Positions 1 to 8,985 of a DNA stretch of 64,000 nucleotides are shown here, piece by piece; position 1 is the first letter of the stretch, and the number at the start of each line of letters is the position of its first letter. The position numbers were made by a program, and so were the translations under genes. Location of the stretch: contig NZ_JACIEQ010000005.1 of the NCBI RefSeq assembly GCF_014196965.1, positions 1-64,000 on the forward strand. Direction: 5' to 3'. The DNA comes from Actibacterium naphthalenivorans (GTDB lineage: Bacteria; Pseudomonadota; Alphaproteobacteria; Rhodobacterales; Rhodobacteraceae). The notes below the pieces were generated by a model, which worked only from the letters and a program-made list of their open reading frames with translations, had not been told where the DNA came from and ran no database searches.

Positions 1-140
1 ACCGCCGTGCATCTCTGCGCCGCCGGTGAAGGGGTATTTACGGATTACAGCAAACACCCGCAACCCCTTTTTACAAATTCATTACAGATTTTTTGCAGAA
101 CGCCGAATTTAACGGCGCCGCGCCTCTGAATTCCCTTTGT

Positions 141-734
141 TTACTGCTGTTGGCGCGTGCCGATCACCCGCGCGGGCGCCCCGACGGCGATGCTGAAGGG
201 CGGAATCGCCCCCGTTACGATGGCTCCTGCCCCGATAATCGCGCCATCTCCGATTCTCGCACCGGGCAGGATGATCACCCGCGTGGCCAGCCAGACGTCA
301 TTGCCGATCACCACATCGGCCTCGTCCATCGCCTGGGCAGTCACCGGCGCGCCATCGTTGAACCGGTACCCCGCCGCCGTCACCATCACATCGGGGCCGA
401 ACAGAACATTGTCGCCGATCACGATGCGGCCGGTCCGCGGCCCCGCCCACAGGTGGCAGCGCGCACCCAGGATCATGCTGCGCCCGGCCTCGATACGCTC
501 GGGGTTGGAGAAAACGGCGTTCGGGCTGATCCGGGCACCGCTCCCCAGTTTCATGCGCCGCAGCGGCGCCACATGGGAATAGTTGTAATAGTTGATCAGC
601 TTCAGCGCGTGCAGATACGCGCGCGGGTCGATCACCGAGCCGATCAGGCGCAGCAGGCGCTGTGCTGTGGAAAGCCGCTTCTTGTGCGCCGGCCCGCTGT
701 CGTTCATCGCGTGTTCATCCCGTTTTCCATGCAT
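141..734 (-). CDS. Left-handed beta-helix (hexapeptide) acyltransferase, WcaF/CatB-like
   Basis: Predicted acetyl- or acyltransferase of the hexapeptide-repeat superfamily, acting on a sugar or similar acceptor. From about residue 65 the protein shows the imperfect isoleucine/valine-glycine hexad pattern of a left-handed beta-helix (GARISPNAVF, GDNVLFGPDVMV, GNDVWLATRVIILPGARIG) and it ends with the family closing motif VGAPARVIG. At 197 aa it is normal length. It starts just downstream of pgm on the same strand and may be co-transcribed with it, which would fit surface polysaccharide decoration. A second start (residue 10, ATG at 707) is possible; neither has a strong ribosome binding site. 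The acceptor cannot be deduced. Confidence 0.8.
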   Translation of the reverse strand: MHGKRDEHAMNDSGPAHKKRLSTAQRLLRLIGSVIDPRAYLHALKLINYYNYSHVAPLRRMKLGSGARISPNAVFSNPERIEAGRSMILGARCHLWAGPRTGRIVIGDNVLFGPDVMVTAAGYRFNDGAPVTAQAMDEADVVIGNDVWLATRVIILPGARIGDGAIIGAGAIVTGAIPPFSIAVGAPARVIGTRQQQ

Positions 735-739
735 GCCCG

Positions 740-2371
<1,632 letters not shown>

Positions 2372-2669
2372 TCAGATTCTCCCAAGACTATAGATTGTAC
2401 AAACGCCGCCAACGTGGCCGCCTCCTGTGACAAGGATATGCAGCGGGCCGAAAAAGGAATGCAGCGGCCCGGGCCGCCGGCAAAGTTCGTTTCTCTTAAA
2501 CCAAGCACCAAATCCGAACCCTGAAAAACCGCGCCGAAACCGGACGCGCGGACGTTGTGACCCGGTTGTTGCAAGAAATCGAAGAAACTTCAATATTTTC
2601 AGCCCTGTTCCGAAGATTTCGCCAGAAATACGCCGTCGAGGCCATGCGCCGCCCGGGCGAGGGTTGCCA

Positions 2670-3199
2670 GGCGACGGCCCCTGTTGGCAACAGGGCGACC
2701 TGTTCGTCAGCATGCGCCATATCTCTACCGTGATGCTGTACCGCCCCTCGACAAACCGGGTTCTTTGGCTGCGCGAAGGGCCATGGTCGTCACAGCATGA
2801 CGTCGACATCGTGGATGACCACACCATCGCGGCTTTCAACAACAACGTCTTTGACAAGGGATCGGGGGCACGGATTGCGGGCTCCAACAACATCATTTCC
2901 ATGACTTCACCGCCGACCACACCCGAACCCTGTTCAGCGCCCTGTTCGAGGCCGAAGAGATCAAGACGATGTCGGAAGGCCTGTTCGCGCTTCTGCCCGA
3001 CGGCGGCGTGATGGTCGAGGAAGAGAATTTCGGGTGCCTCCTGATCACCGACAGGGATGATAACGTGAAGGCCCGCTTCATCAACCGGGCTGAAAACGGC
3101 GAGGTCTATCGGCTGGGCGGGAGCAGAGTCATCGCCCCCTGCCCTGCGAACCGGACATCATCTCCTTGCATAATTTTTCAGGCTCATCCTGAAAAATGA
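2670..3199 (+). pseudogene. Remnant of an arylsulfotransferase-like protein (C-terminal part, frameshifted)
   Basis: Two abutting frames read as one protein resembling the C-terminus of arylsulfotransferase (ASST)-family proteins. The first frame gives WQQGDLFVSM, VMLYRPST and SSQHDVDIVDDHTIAAFNNN up to about base 2900. The text then continues one frame over with DFTADHTRTLFSALFEAEE, LFALLPDGGVMVEEENFG and ENGEVYRLGGSRVI. The jump is equivalent to a one-base deletion near 2900. No N-terminal two thirds and no start codon were found upstream, so this is a decayed fragment rather than a working gene. The family assignment is from recognition of sequence style, not a search. Confidence 0.6.
3174..3196 (+). 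terminator. Stem-loop with A/T-rich ends downstream of the ASST remnant
   Basis: Perfect 9-bp inverted repeat (TTTTTCAGG / CCTGAAAAA) around a 5-base loop. The outer A:T pairs give it weak terminator character in both directions. It may be a leftover terminator of the decayed gene. No long T-run follows on either strand. Confidence 0.4.
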
Positions 3200-3384
3200 G
3201 GGAATTTTCAGCATTGCCTGCGCTCAGGCCGCCTTTCATGTTCTTTCAGCGAAGTTTTCACGATTTCTTCTTCGTTCCGGCCCGGCCGACTTCTTAAGAT
3301 AGCGCCGTGTACGGCAACGACGCCGAGCAATTCGGAACGACGGCGTTTCGAATACCCGCTTCAAAAAGAGCAATGGCGCTCATT

Positions 3385-3417
3385 CATCCGGTCATCTGGC
3401 CGGAGGATGGGCTTTTT
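3385..3417 (+). terminator. Hairpin plus T-tract in the leader of the NirB-like operon (terminator or attenuator)
   Basis: The arms CATCCGG and CCGGAGGATG form a hairpin followed at 3413-3417 by five T residues. It lies only 17 bases ahead of the TTG start of the first gene and just before its ribosome binding site (GGAGTAAGG). It could end upstream transcription or act as an attenuator in the operon leader. No alternative antiterminator fold was worked out. Confidence 0.4.
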
Positions 3418-3433
3418 GTATGTGGAGTAAGGC

Positions 3434-5422
3434 TTGGCAGAAAGTGCGCCGCAAAGCGTCCCGGACATTCCGGCAAAATCGAACGATCCGGTGATCGTCA
3501 TCGGCGGCGGGCCCGTGGGGATGCGGGCGGCCAATGAGATCGCGCGGCACGGCCGCACCGTCACCGTGCTGGCCGCCGAATCCTTTCAGCCGTACAACCG
3601 CGTGAAACTGACACCGCTGCTGGCCGGCGACGTTCAGTTCGGCGAGATTGAAACTCCGAGAGCGAATGAGGGCAGCGGGCGGCTGACCTGCCGCACCGGC
3701 ATTCCCGTCGTCAAGATCGACCGTGACAACCGGCGGGTACGGGGTGCCGATGGCACGCTGTGGCCCTATTCCAAACTCGTCATCGCCACCGGCTCGCACG
3801 CCTTCGTACCCGCCATCCCCGGCCATGACCTGCCCGGCGTCTATACCTTCCGCACCGCCGCGGACGCCTCGGCGCTGTTGGCGCGCAGCTTTTCGGCGCG
3901 CCGCGTCATCGTCATCGGCGGCGGGCTTCTGGGGCTGGAGGCCGCGCGCGGGATGCGCAAGCGGCAGGCGCATGTGACCGTGATCGAGCATGAGGGCCGG
4001 GTGATGCCGCGCCAGCTCGACACCGAGGCGGGCGTGCTTCTGGCCGACAAGATCAAGGCGCTCGGGGTCAGCGTCCACACCGGCGTGGCCGTGAAGCGGA
4101 TCGAAGGCGCCGGCAAGGTCGAGACCGTGCATCTGGCCAGCGGCGAGGTTCTGCCCTGCGACACCGTGATCGTCTGTACCGGGGTGCGGGCCAACACCGG
4201 GCTGGCGCTGGACGCCGGCCTGCCCATCGGGCGCGGCATCGTCGTGAACGACCGGATGCAGACCGCAGATCCGGATATCTTCGCGGTGGGCGAATGCGCC
4301 GAACATGCGGGGCTTGTCTACGGGCTTGTCGGGCCGGGCTACGAACAGGCCGACACCGCCGCCGCCGTGATCGCAGGCGAGTCTGCCGCCTATGGCGGCT
4401 CTGTCCCCGCGACCAAGCTGAAGGTCATCGGCGCCGAGGTATTTTCCGCCGGGCAGATCGAACAGCTCGAGGTCGCCCCCGGCGTGCGCAGCCATGTCTG
4501 GCGGGGCGACGGGCAGTACCGCCGCATCTTCATCCGCAACGGAAAGCTGGCGGGCGCGATCGCCATCGGCGCATGGCCTCAGGCCAGCCAGGCGCAGAAC
4601 GGGGTGCAGGACGGCGCGACTGTCTATCCCTGGATGCTCTACCGCTTTCGCCGCACCGGGTTGCTGTGGCCGGAAGAGGCGCTTTCGGTCACCGAGCTGC
4701 CCGCCTCGGCCACGGTTTGCAATTGCACCGGCGTCACCTGCGGTCGGCTGCGTGATAGTATGGCCGCCGGCGCGACATCCGCCGATGCGCTCAGCCTTGC
4801 CACTGGCGCCGGCAGCGTCTGCGGCACCTGCAAACCGCTTCTGGAAGAGCTGGTGAACGCCGGCGGGCCGCCCAAGCCCGTGCGCCTTTTCCGCCCGATC
4901 CTGGCGCTTTCGGCCCTCGCCGCCCTGGCCGCCCTGGTGTTGAGCGCCGCGCCGCGCGTGCCTTTTCCCGATCAGTTCACCACCGAGAGCCTGGCCCAGT
5001 GGCTGTGGCGCGACAATATCGTCAAGCAATGGACCGGCTATATCCTGCTGGGGCTGACCGTCGCCGCGCTGCTGATCGGGCTGCGCAAGCGTCTGCGCGT
5101 GATGGACAGGCTGGGCAGCTTCGATCTGTGGCGGCTGGTGCATCTGGGCATCGGCCTGCTGGCCGCCGCCGGGCTGTTTCTGCATACCGGCCTGCGCCCC
5201 GGCGCCAACCTGAACCTCGCGCTGTTCACGGCCTTCACCGCCACGGTGATCTTCGGCGCACTGTCGGGCCTGACCACGGGCGGTGATCACGCGCTGCGCG
5301 CGCGCCGCATCGGCACCGCCCGCAAACCCGCCCGCCGCCTGCCGACCTGGGTGCATATCGTGGCGGTCTGGCCGTTGCCGGTGCTGCTGCTCGTGCATGT
5401 CCTGACTGTCTATGCGTTCTGA
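3434..5422 (+). CDS. NirB-like FAD oxidoreductase with BFD-type [2Fe-2S] domain and C-terminal membrane heme-like domain
   Basis: Predicted membrane-bound electron-transfer flavoprotein. Residues about 18-400 form a class-II pyridine nucleotide-disulfide oxidoreductase fold: an FAD-binding GGGPVGMRAANE motif, the ATG motif VIATGSHAF, and a second dinucleotide-binding GGGLLGLEAARG. A BFD-like [2Fe-2S] domain follows with Cys429, Cys431, Cys463 and Cys466. This layout is that of NirB, but the siroheme/[4Fe-4S] catalytic half is absent. In its place are about four membrane segments with paired histidines (RLVHLG, FLHTG, WVHIV, LLVHVL), resembling a b-type cytochrome or ferric-reductase-like membrane domain. 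The start is TTG at 3434 after GGAGTAAGG. It is first in an operon with c-type cytochromes and a globin, so it probably passes NAD(P)H electrons toward the periplasm, or the reverse. It is not itself a nitrite reductase. Confidence 0.8.
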   Translation: MAESAPQSVPDIPAKSNDPVIVIGGGPVGMRAANEIARHGRTVTVLAAESFQPYNRVKLTPLLAGDVQFGEIETPRANEGSGRLTCRTGIPVVKIDRDNRRVRGADGTLWPYSKLVIATGSHAFVPAIPGHDLPGVYTFRTAADASALLARSFSARRVIVIGGGLLGLEAARGMRKRQAHVTVIEHEGRVMPRQLDTEAGVLLADKIKALGVSVHTGVAVKRIEGAGKVETVHLASGEVLPCDTVIVCTGVRANTGLALDAGLPIGRGIVVNDRMQTADPDIFAVGECAEHAGLVYGLVGPGYEQADTAAAVIAGESAAYGGSVPATKLKVIGAEVFSAGQIEQLEVAPGVRSHVWRGDGQYRRIFIRNGKLAGAIAIGAWPQASQAQNGVQDGATVYPWMLYRFRRTGLLWPEEALSVTELPASATVCNCTGVTCGRLRDSMAAGATSADALSLATGAGSVCGTCKPLLEELVNAGGPPKPVRLFRPILALSALAALAALVLSAAPRVPFPDQFTTESLAQWLWRDNIVKQWTGYILLGLTVAALLIGLRKRLRVMDRLGSFDLWRLVHLGIGLLAAAGLFLHTGLRPGANLNLALFTAFTATVIFGALSGLTTGGDHALRARRIGTARKPARRLPTWVHIVAVWPLPVLLLVHVLTVYAF

Positions 5423-5431
5423 GGGGGGATG

Positions 5432-6925
5432 ATGACACGCAACCGCTTTCTCTGGATCCTCTGGGCGCTGGCCACGGTTCTCATCGCGGGATCGGCGCTG
5501 GCCCGGCTCTATATTGCGGGCGATCGCACCGTGCTGCTGCCCGGCCAGACGGCAGGGGCGCATCACCAGCTCGAAATCGCCTGCGAAACCTGCCACACCT
5601 CGGCGCCCTTCGCCTCTGCCGCCAAGCTGCGCAAGGACATCAACAAAACCTGCGTCACCTGCCACAAGGAAGATCTGAAAGCGGCCGATGACAGCCACCC
5701 GCTGAAGAAATTCACCAACCCGCGCATGGCCGCCTATTGGGAAAAGATTGACGGGCGGTTCTGCATCTCGTGCCATGCCGAGCATCAGCCCGAAACGACC
5801 CTGCCGATGATGCTGACCCTTCAGGGTGATTACTGCATCGCCTGCCATTCCGAAGGACAGCAGGATATCCGCAAAGACCGTGAAAGCCATGCGGAGCTGA
5901 CATTCGACACCTGCGCCGGGTCGGGGTGCCACAACTATCACGACAACCGCGCGCTTTACGAAGATTTCCTGGTCAAGCACGCGGGCCAACCCTGGCTGGC
6001 CGAGACACCGGTTCACCCGGTCGAGGCGCTGGCCCGCACCCGCCCTGCCCCCGATCCGGCCGCGATCGAGGCCTATCTGGCCGGCGTCAGCGCGGCTGAC
6101 GCCGCGCGCTCGGAAACCGCCGCGCATGACTGGGCCGCCTCGGCCCACGCCGGTGCCGATGTCGGCTGTGCCGGATGCCACGCCGCCGGTGCCGAAACCG
6201 ACGCGCAGATCGCCGCCGCCTGGACCGACACACCGGCCGAAACCGTCTGCGCCACCTGCCACAAGGGCGAGGCGAAAACCTTTGCCCTTGGCCGCCACGG
6301 CACCCGCCGCCATCCCGAAATCGCTGAACCGCGCAGCGCGAAATCGGCCTTGAAAAAGCTGGGCTGGAAGAAACCGCCGGAAGCTTTGGTCAGCGCGCTT
6401 GACGCCTACCTCACCGATCCCGCGCCGCCCGCCGCGATGAGCGTGGCCGAGGGCCGCGTGCCACTGAAACCCGAAGCACATGGCGAGACGCTGACCTGCA
6501 GCACCTGCCACGCCCCGCACCGCCAGGATCTGGGCTTTGCCGCCGTCGGCGCCTGCGTCAGTTGCCATGATGACGACCACAGCCGCGCCTATGAGGGCAG
6601 CCCGCACCACCTGCTGTGGCAGGCCGAACTGGCCGGCGACCTGCCCCCCGGCAGCGGCGTCACCTGCGCCACCTGCCATATGCCCAAGACCAAAAGCGCG
6701 AAGGCCATCACCACCAACCACAACCAGAACGACACGCTTCGCCCGAACGAGAAGATGATCCGCCCTGTCTGCGCCGAGTGCCACGGGCTGGGTTTCGCGA
6801 TTGACGCGCTGGCCGACCCGGCGCTGATCGCCAACAACTTCTCGGGCCAACCGGATCGCCACGTCGAAAGCATCGACTGGGCGGTAAACCGCGTGGAACC
6901 GCCGGAACAAGGCACCAACCAATGA
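5432..6925 (+). CDS. Multiheme cytochrome c (ten CXXCH plus one CX4CH motif)
   Basis: Periplasmic, N-terminally anchored multiheme cytochrome c. A single hydrophobic segment at residues about 5-25 is followed by heme motifs CETCH, CVTCH, CISCH, CIACH, CAGSGCH (CX4CH), CAGCH, CATCH, CSTCH, CVSCH, CATCH and CAECH, so up to eleven hemes. Many extra histidines could be distal ligands. The uneven heme spacing, with a long heme-poor stretch between motifs five and six, suggests two heme modules. It follows the flavoprotein gene by 9 bases; ATG 5432 is preferred over 5429 because the GAGGGGGG ribosome binding site is then better spaced. No match to NrfA, Hao or octaheme tetrathionate reductase was recognised (no CXXCK motif), so it may be an electron conduit or an unknown reductase. 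Confidence 0.8.
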   Translation: MTRNRFLWILWALATVLIAGSALARLYIAGDRTVLLPGQTAGAHHQLEIACETCHTSAPFASAAKLRKDINKTCVTCHKEDLKAADDSHPLKKFTNPRMAAYWEKIDGRFCISCHAEHQPETTLPMMLTLQGDYCIACHSEGQQDIRKDRESHAELTFDTCAGSGCHNYHDNRALYEDFLVKHAGQPWLAETPVHPVEALARTRPAPDPAAIEAYLAGVSAADAARSETAAHDWAASAHAGADVGCAGCHAAGAETDAQIAAAWTDTPAETVCATCHKGEAKTFALGRHGTRRHPEIAEPRSAKSALKKLGWKKPPEALVSALDAYLTDPAPPAAMSVAEGRVPLKPEAHGETLTCSTCHAPHRQDLGFAAVGACVSCHDDDHSRAYEGSPHHLLWQAELAGDLPPGSGVTCATCHMPKTKSAKAITTNHNQNDTLRPNEKMIRPVCAECHGLGFAIDALADPALIANNFSGQPDRHVESIDWAVNRVEPPEQGTNQ

Positions 6926-6972
6926 CCCGGCGGTCCACGCCCCTGCAACCCGAAGGAACAGGAGACTATGTT

Positions 6973-7548
6973 ATGAACGCCAAAACGGGAAAAATCAAAG
7001 CCGCCATGCTGGGTGCGGCACTAACGCTGGGCGCCGCGCCGCAGGCGATGGCCGAAGGGATGGGCTATCAGACCGTGTCGGATCTGCTGCATCTGGTGAT
7101 GAATTCCGACCGCACCGTCTATACCCGGATGATCGTCAACCGCCTTGCCAACGAGGAAGGCGTGATCAAGGCTTCGGAGCATTTCATCGACGACAAGGCG
7201 CTGGTTCTGCCCGCCCAGATGTTCCGCTTCGGCGCCGAGATGGTGGCCGAGGAAACCGATGCCTTCAGCTATTCGCTGCTGTCGCTCTGGCCGATCAACA
7301 AGCAGAACGCCCCCGCCACCCCGCTGGAGGAAGAGGGCCTGACCTTCGTCGCCGAGAACCCGGGCGAGAATTTCTATGGTGAGGAAGAGCTTGGCGGCAC
7401 CACCTATTTCACCGCCGTCTATGCCGACGTGGCCGTGGCCGCCGCCTGCACCTCTTGCCACAACGACCACAAGGATTCGCCGCGCACCGATTTCGAGGGT
7501 GGGGATGTGATGGGCGGTGTGGTCATCCGCATCCCGATCGACGGCTGA
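6973..7548 (+). CDS. DUF3365 (Tll0287-like) heme-binding periplasmic protein
   Basis: Secreted c-type heme protein of the DUF3365 family, which has a PAS-like fold and is often a redox or gas sensor module or an electron carrier. The sequence has a signal peptide (MNAKTGKIKAAMLGAALTL, cleavage after AMA) and one heme motif, CTSCH, near the C-terminus, followed by the usual GDVMGGVVIRIPI ending. Start 6973 is chosen because it follows an AAGGAACAGGAG ribosome binding site and begins the signal peptide; the in-frame ATG at 6922 would add an implausible N-terminus. It is third in the electron-transfer operon and overlaps the next gene by one base. Confidence 0.75.
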   Translation: MNAKTGKIKAAMLGAALTLGAAPQAMAEGMGYQTVSDLLHLVMNSDRTVYTRMIVNRLANEEGVIKASEHFIDDKALVLPAQMFRFGAEMVAEETDAFSYSLLSLWPINKQNAPATPLEEEGLTFVAENPGENFYGEEELGGTTYFTAVYADVAVAAACTSCHNDHKDSPRTDFEGGDVMGGVVIRIPIDG

Positions 7549-8009
7549 TGCGCGGCGCGCGCGGGTTGCACATTCTGCTGGGGCTGGCGCTTGCGCCCGC
7601 CCCGGCTGCTGCCGGGCCGGAACTGGCGGATGTGCTGTCGGACCGTGGCCTGCCGGGGTTCGTGAAGGTTGACATGCTGCCGGTTCCCGCCGAGCCGCTG
7701 CTGGTGCAGGGGCGGGCGATCTGGGGCGGGCTGTGCCAGAACTGCCACGGTGGCAACAAGGCCACCGGCGCGCCCAAGATCACCGCGACCCGCGCCTGGG
7801 CCGCCCGTATCGCCCAGGGCATGCCGGTGCTTGTCGATCACGCGATCAACGGCTTCACCGGCCCGAAATATACCGAAATGCCCGCCCGTGGCGGCAACCC
7901 CGATCTGACCGACGCCGAGGTTGCCGCGGCGGTTGCCTTCATGGTGTGGGCCAGCGGCGGGGCCGATGCGGCCCTAGCCTTCGCCGAAACACAAACCCCA
8001 ACGGAATGA
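7548..8009 (+). CDS. Small monoheme cytochrome c
   Basis: Periplasmic class-I-like cytochrome c of 153 aa. It has a short signal peptide (MRGARGLHILLGLALAPAPAAA), one heme motif CQNCH at about residue 65, and a probable methionine ligand in the segment YTEMPARGG. The ATG at 7548 overlaps the TGA of the DUF3365 gene, indicating translational coupling. It is likely the soluble electron shuttle for the multiheme and DUF3365 proteins of the operon, connecting them to an oxidase or to the bc1 complex. The exact partner is not visible. Confidence 0.8.
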   Translation: MRGARGLHILLGLALAPAPAAAGPELADVLSDRGLPGFVKVDMLPVPAEPLLVQGRAIWGGLCQNCHGGNKATGAPKITATRAWAARIAQGMPVLVDHAINGFTGPKYTEMPARGGNPDLTDAEVAAAVAFMVWASGGADAALAFAETQTPTE

Positions 8010-8017
8010 GAACCGAC

Positions 8018-8431
8018 ATGACCCCAGAACAAATCGAAATCGTGCAATCCACCTTCAAGAAGGTCGCGCCCATCTCCGATGCCGCGGCCGACATTTTCTA
8101 TGACCGGCTGTTCCTGATCGCGCCCGACACCCGCGCCCTCTTCCCCGAGGTGATGACCGATCAGAAGAAAAAGCTGATGCAGATGATCGGCATTGCGGTG
8201 AATGGCCTGACCAACCTCGAGGCGATCGTGCCCGCCGTGCAGGATCTCGGCGCGCGCCACAACGGCTATAACGTCACCGATGCGCATTACGATTCGGTCG
8301 GGGCGGCGTTGCTGTTCGCGCTGAGCCAGGGGCTGGGCGAGGATTTCACCCCCGAGGCCGAGGCCGCTTGGGCCGAAACCTATGGCCTTCTGGCCTCGGT
8401 GATGAAAGAGGCCCAGCACGCCGCGGCCTGA
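8018..8431 (+). CDS. Single-domain bacterial globin (hemoglobin)
   Basis: Single-domain globin of about 137 aa without a reductase domain, similar to the heme domain of flavohemoglobins and to Vitreoscilla-type hemoglobin. The tyrosine in DIFYDRLF fits B10, the glutamine in TDQKKKLMQ fits E7, and the histidine in LGARHNGYNV fits the proximal F8 position. Family members bind O2 or NO; in this operon a role in NO detoxification or sensing alongside cytochromes is an inference. ATG 8018 gives the usual MTPEQIEIVQ start; an ATG at 8006 overlaps the cytochrome stop (ATGA) and would add four residues. Confidence 0.85.
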   Translation: MTPEQIEIVQSTFKKVAPISDAAADIFYDRLFLIAPDTRALFPEVMTDQKKKLMQMIGIAVNGLTNLEAIVPAVQDLGARHNGYNVTDAHYDSVGAALLFALSQGLGEDFTPEAEAAWAETYGLLASVMKEAQHAAA

Positions 8432-8482
8432 CCCACGGCGCGAAAGCATCCGGCCCGGTCTGCCGTCCGGGCCACCGCTCAC

Positions 8483-8521
8483 CCCTTGCAGGCGCCTTCG
8501 CGCGAAGAGCGCCCGCAAGGG
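8483..8521. terminator. Inverted repeat between convergent genes
   Basis: Arms CCCTTGC (8483-8489) and GCAAGGG (8515-8521) enclose a second GC-rich pairing (GCGC/GCGC). It sits between the globin gene and the convergent His-rich protein gene. There is no T-run, so any terminator role in either direction is tentative. Part of the right arm is shared with a sequence near 39465. Confidence 0.35.
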
Positions 8522-8541
8522 AGCGATGCACGCGGTGGCTT

Positions 8542-8982
8542 CTAGCGGTCCAGCCTGCCGCGCAGGAATGCGCGCAGATCGACCACGCGCTTTTCGGCCA
8601 TCGACACATAGACAAAGCCCATGTTGGTACGCTCGGTGATCATCTCGCCCGGGAAGGGCAGATAGCTCAGCTCACGCGATCCGAACGAGGGCGAGGCGGT
8701 GCCGACCTGCCATTCGGTCCGCAACTCCACATCCACCAGTTTCAGCGCAGGGGTATCCCCGCCGCCGATTTCCAGCGGCACGCCGGCGATCTTCAGATAG
8801 GCCTGCTTGTCTTTCGCCGCGGTGAAGCCGTCGATGAACTGGGTGGTCAGAATCTGAAGATCCGCCGCCGCGTCGCCCGGTTCCATGTGGCTGTGCAGAT
8901 GGTCGGGGTGGGCGTGGTTGTGGCCCGGCCCGTGGTGATGGGGATGCTCATGGTCGTGATGGTGCGGGTGATCAGGCGGCAT
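8542..8982 (-). CDS. His-rich protein of the guanidine operon, putative nickel accessory protein
   Basis: Unrecognised 146-aa protein, last gene of the riboswitch-controlled operon and only 3 bases after the ureohydrolase gene. Residues 1-32 are extraordinarily histidine-rich (MPPDHPHHHDHEHPHHHGPG, followed by five more HX repeats), typical of metal-storage or metal-delivery segments such as those of HypB and UreE. The rest (ADLQILTTQFIDGFTAAKDK, then a predicted beta-rich region) has no family I can name. Known guanidine hydrolases use nickel and need HypA/HypB-like helpers; none is encoded nearby, so delivery of Ni to the ureohydrolase is a reasonable inference. Confidence 0.6.
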   Translation of the reverse strand: MPPDHPHHHDHEHPHHHGPGHNHAHPDHLHSHMEPGDAAADLQILTTQFIDGFTAAKDKQAYLKIAGVPLEIGGGDTPALKLVDVELRTEWQVGTASPSFGSRELSYLPFPGEMITERTNMGFVYVSMAEKRVVDLRAFLRGRLDR

Positions 8983-8985
8983 CGG

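Noticed and set aside
1-140. A possible terminator (AAGGGGT ... ACCCCTT then T-run near 61-72)
   Set aside because: The loop is about 25 bases and the gene it would serve is outside the window; too weak to annotate.
3200-3433. A possible FNR or NO-regulator site ahead of the NirB-like operon
   Set aside because: No TTGAT-N4-ATCAA-like palindrome or other known operator was found; only the hairpins listed were seen.
3434-5422. Annotation as assimilatory nitrite reductase NirB
   Set aside because: The siroheme/[4Fe-4S] sulfite-nitrite reductase domain is missing and is replaced by membrane helices.
3392-6922. A very long open frame on the minus strand opposite the NirB-like and multiheme genes
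   Set aside because: It mirrors two well-supported plus-strand genes. Its product is low-complexity and shows no family motifs; long antisense frames are common in GC-rich DNA.
6922-6972. An upstream in-frame ATG for the DUF3365 gene overlapping the multiheme gene stop
   Set aside because: It would put 17 non-signal residues before a clear signal peptide, while 6973 has a strong ribosome binding site.
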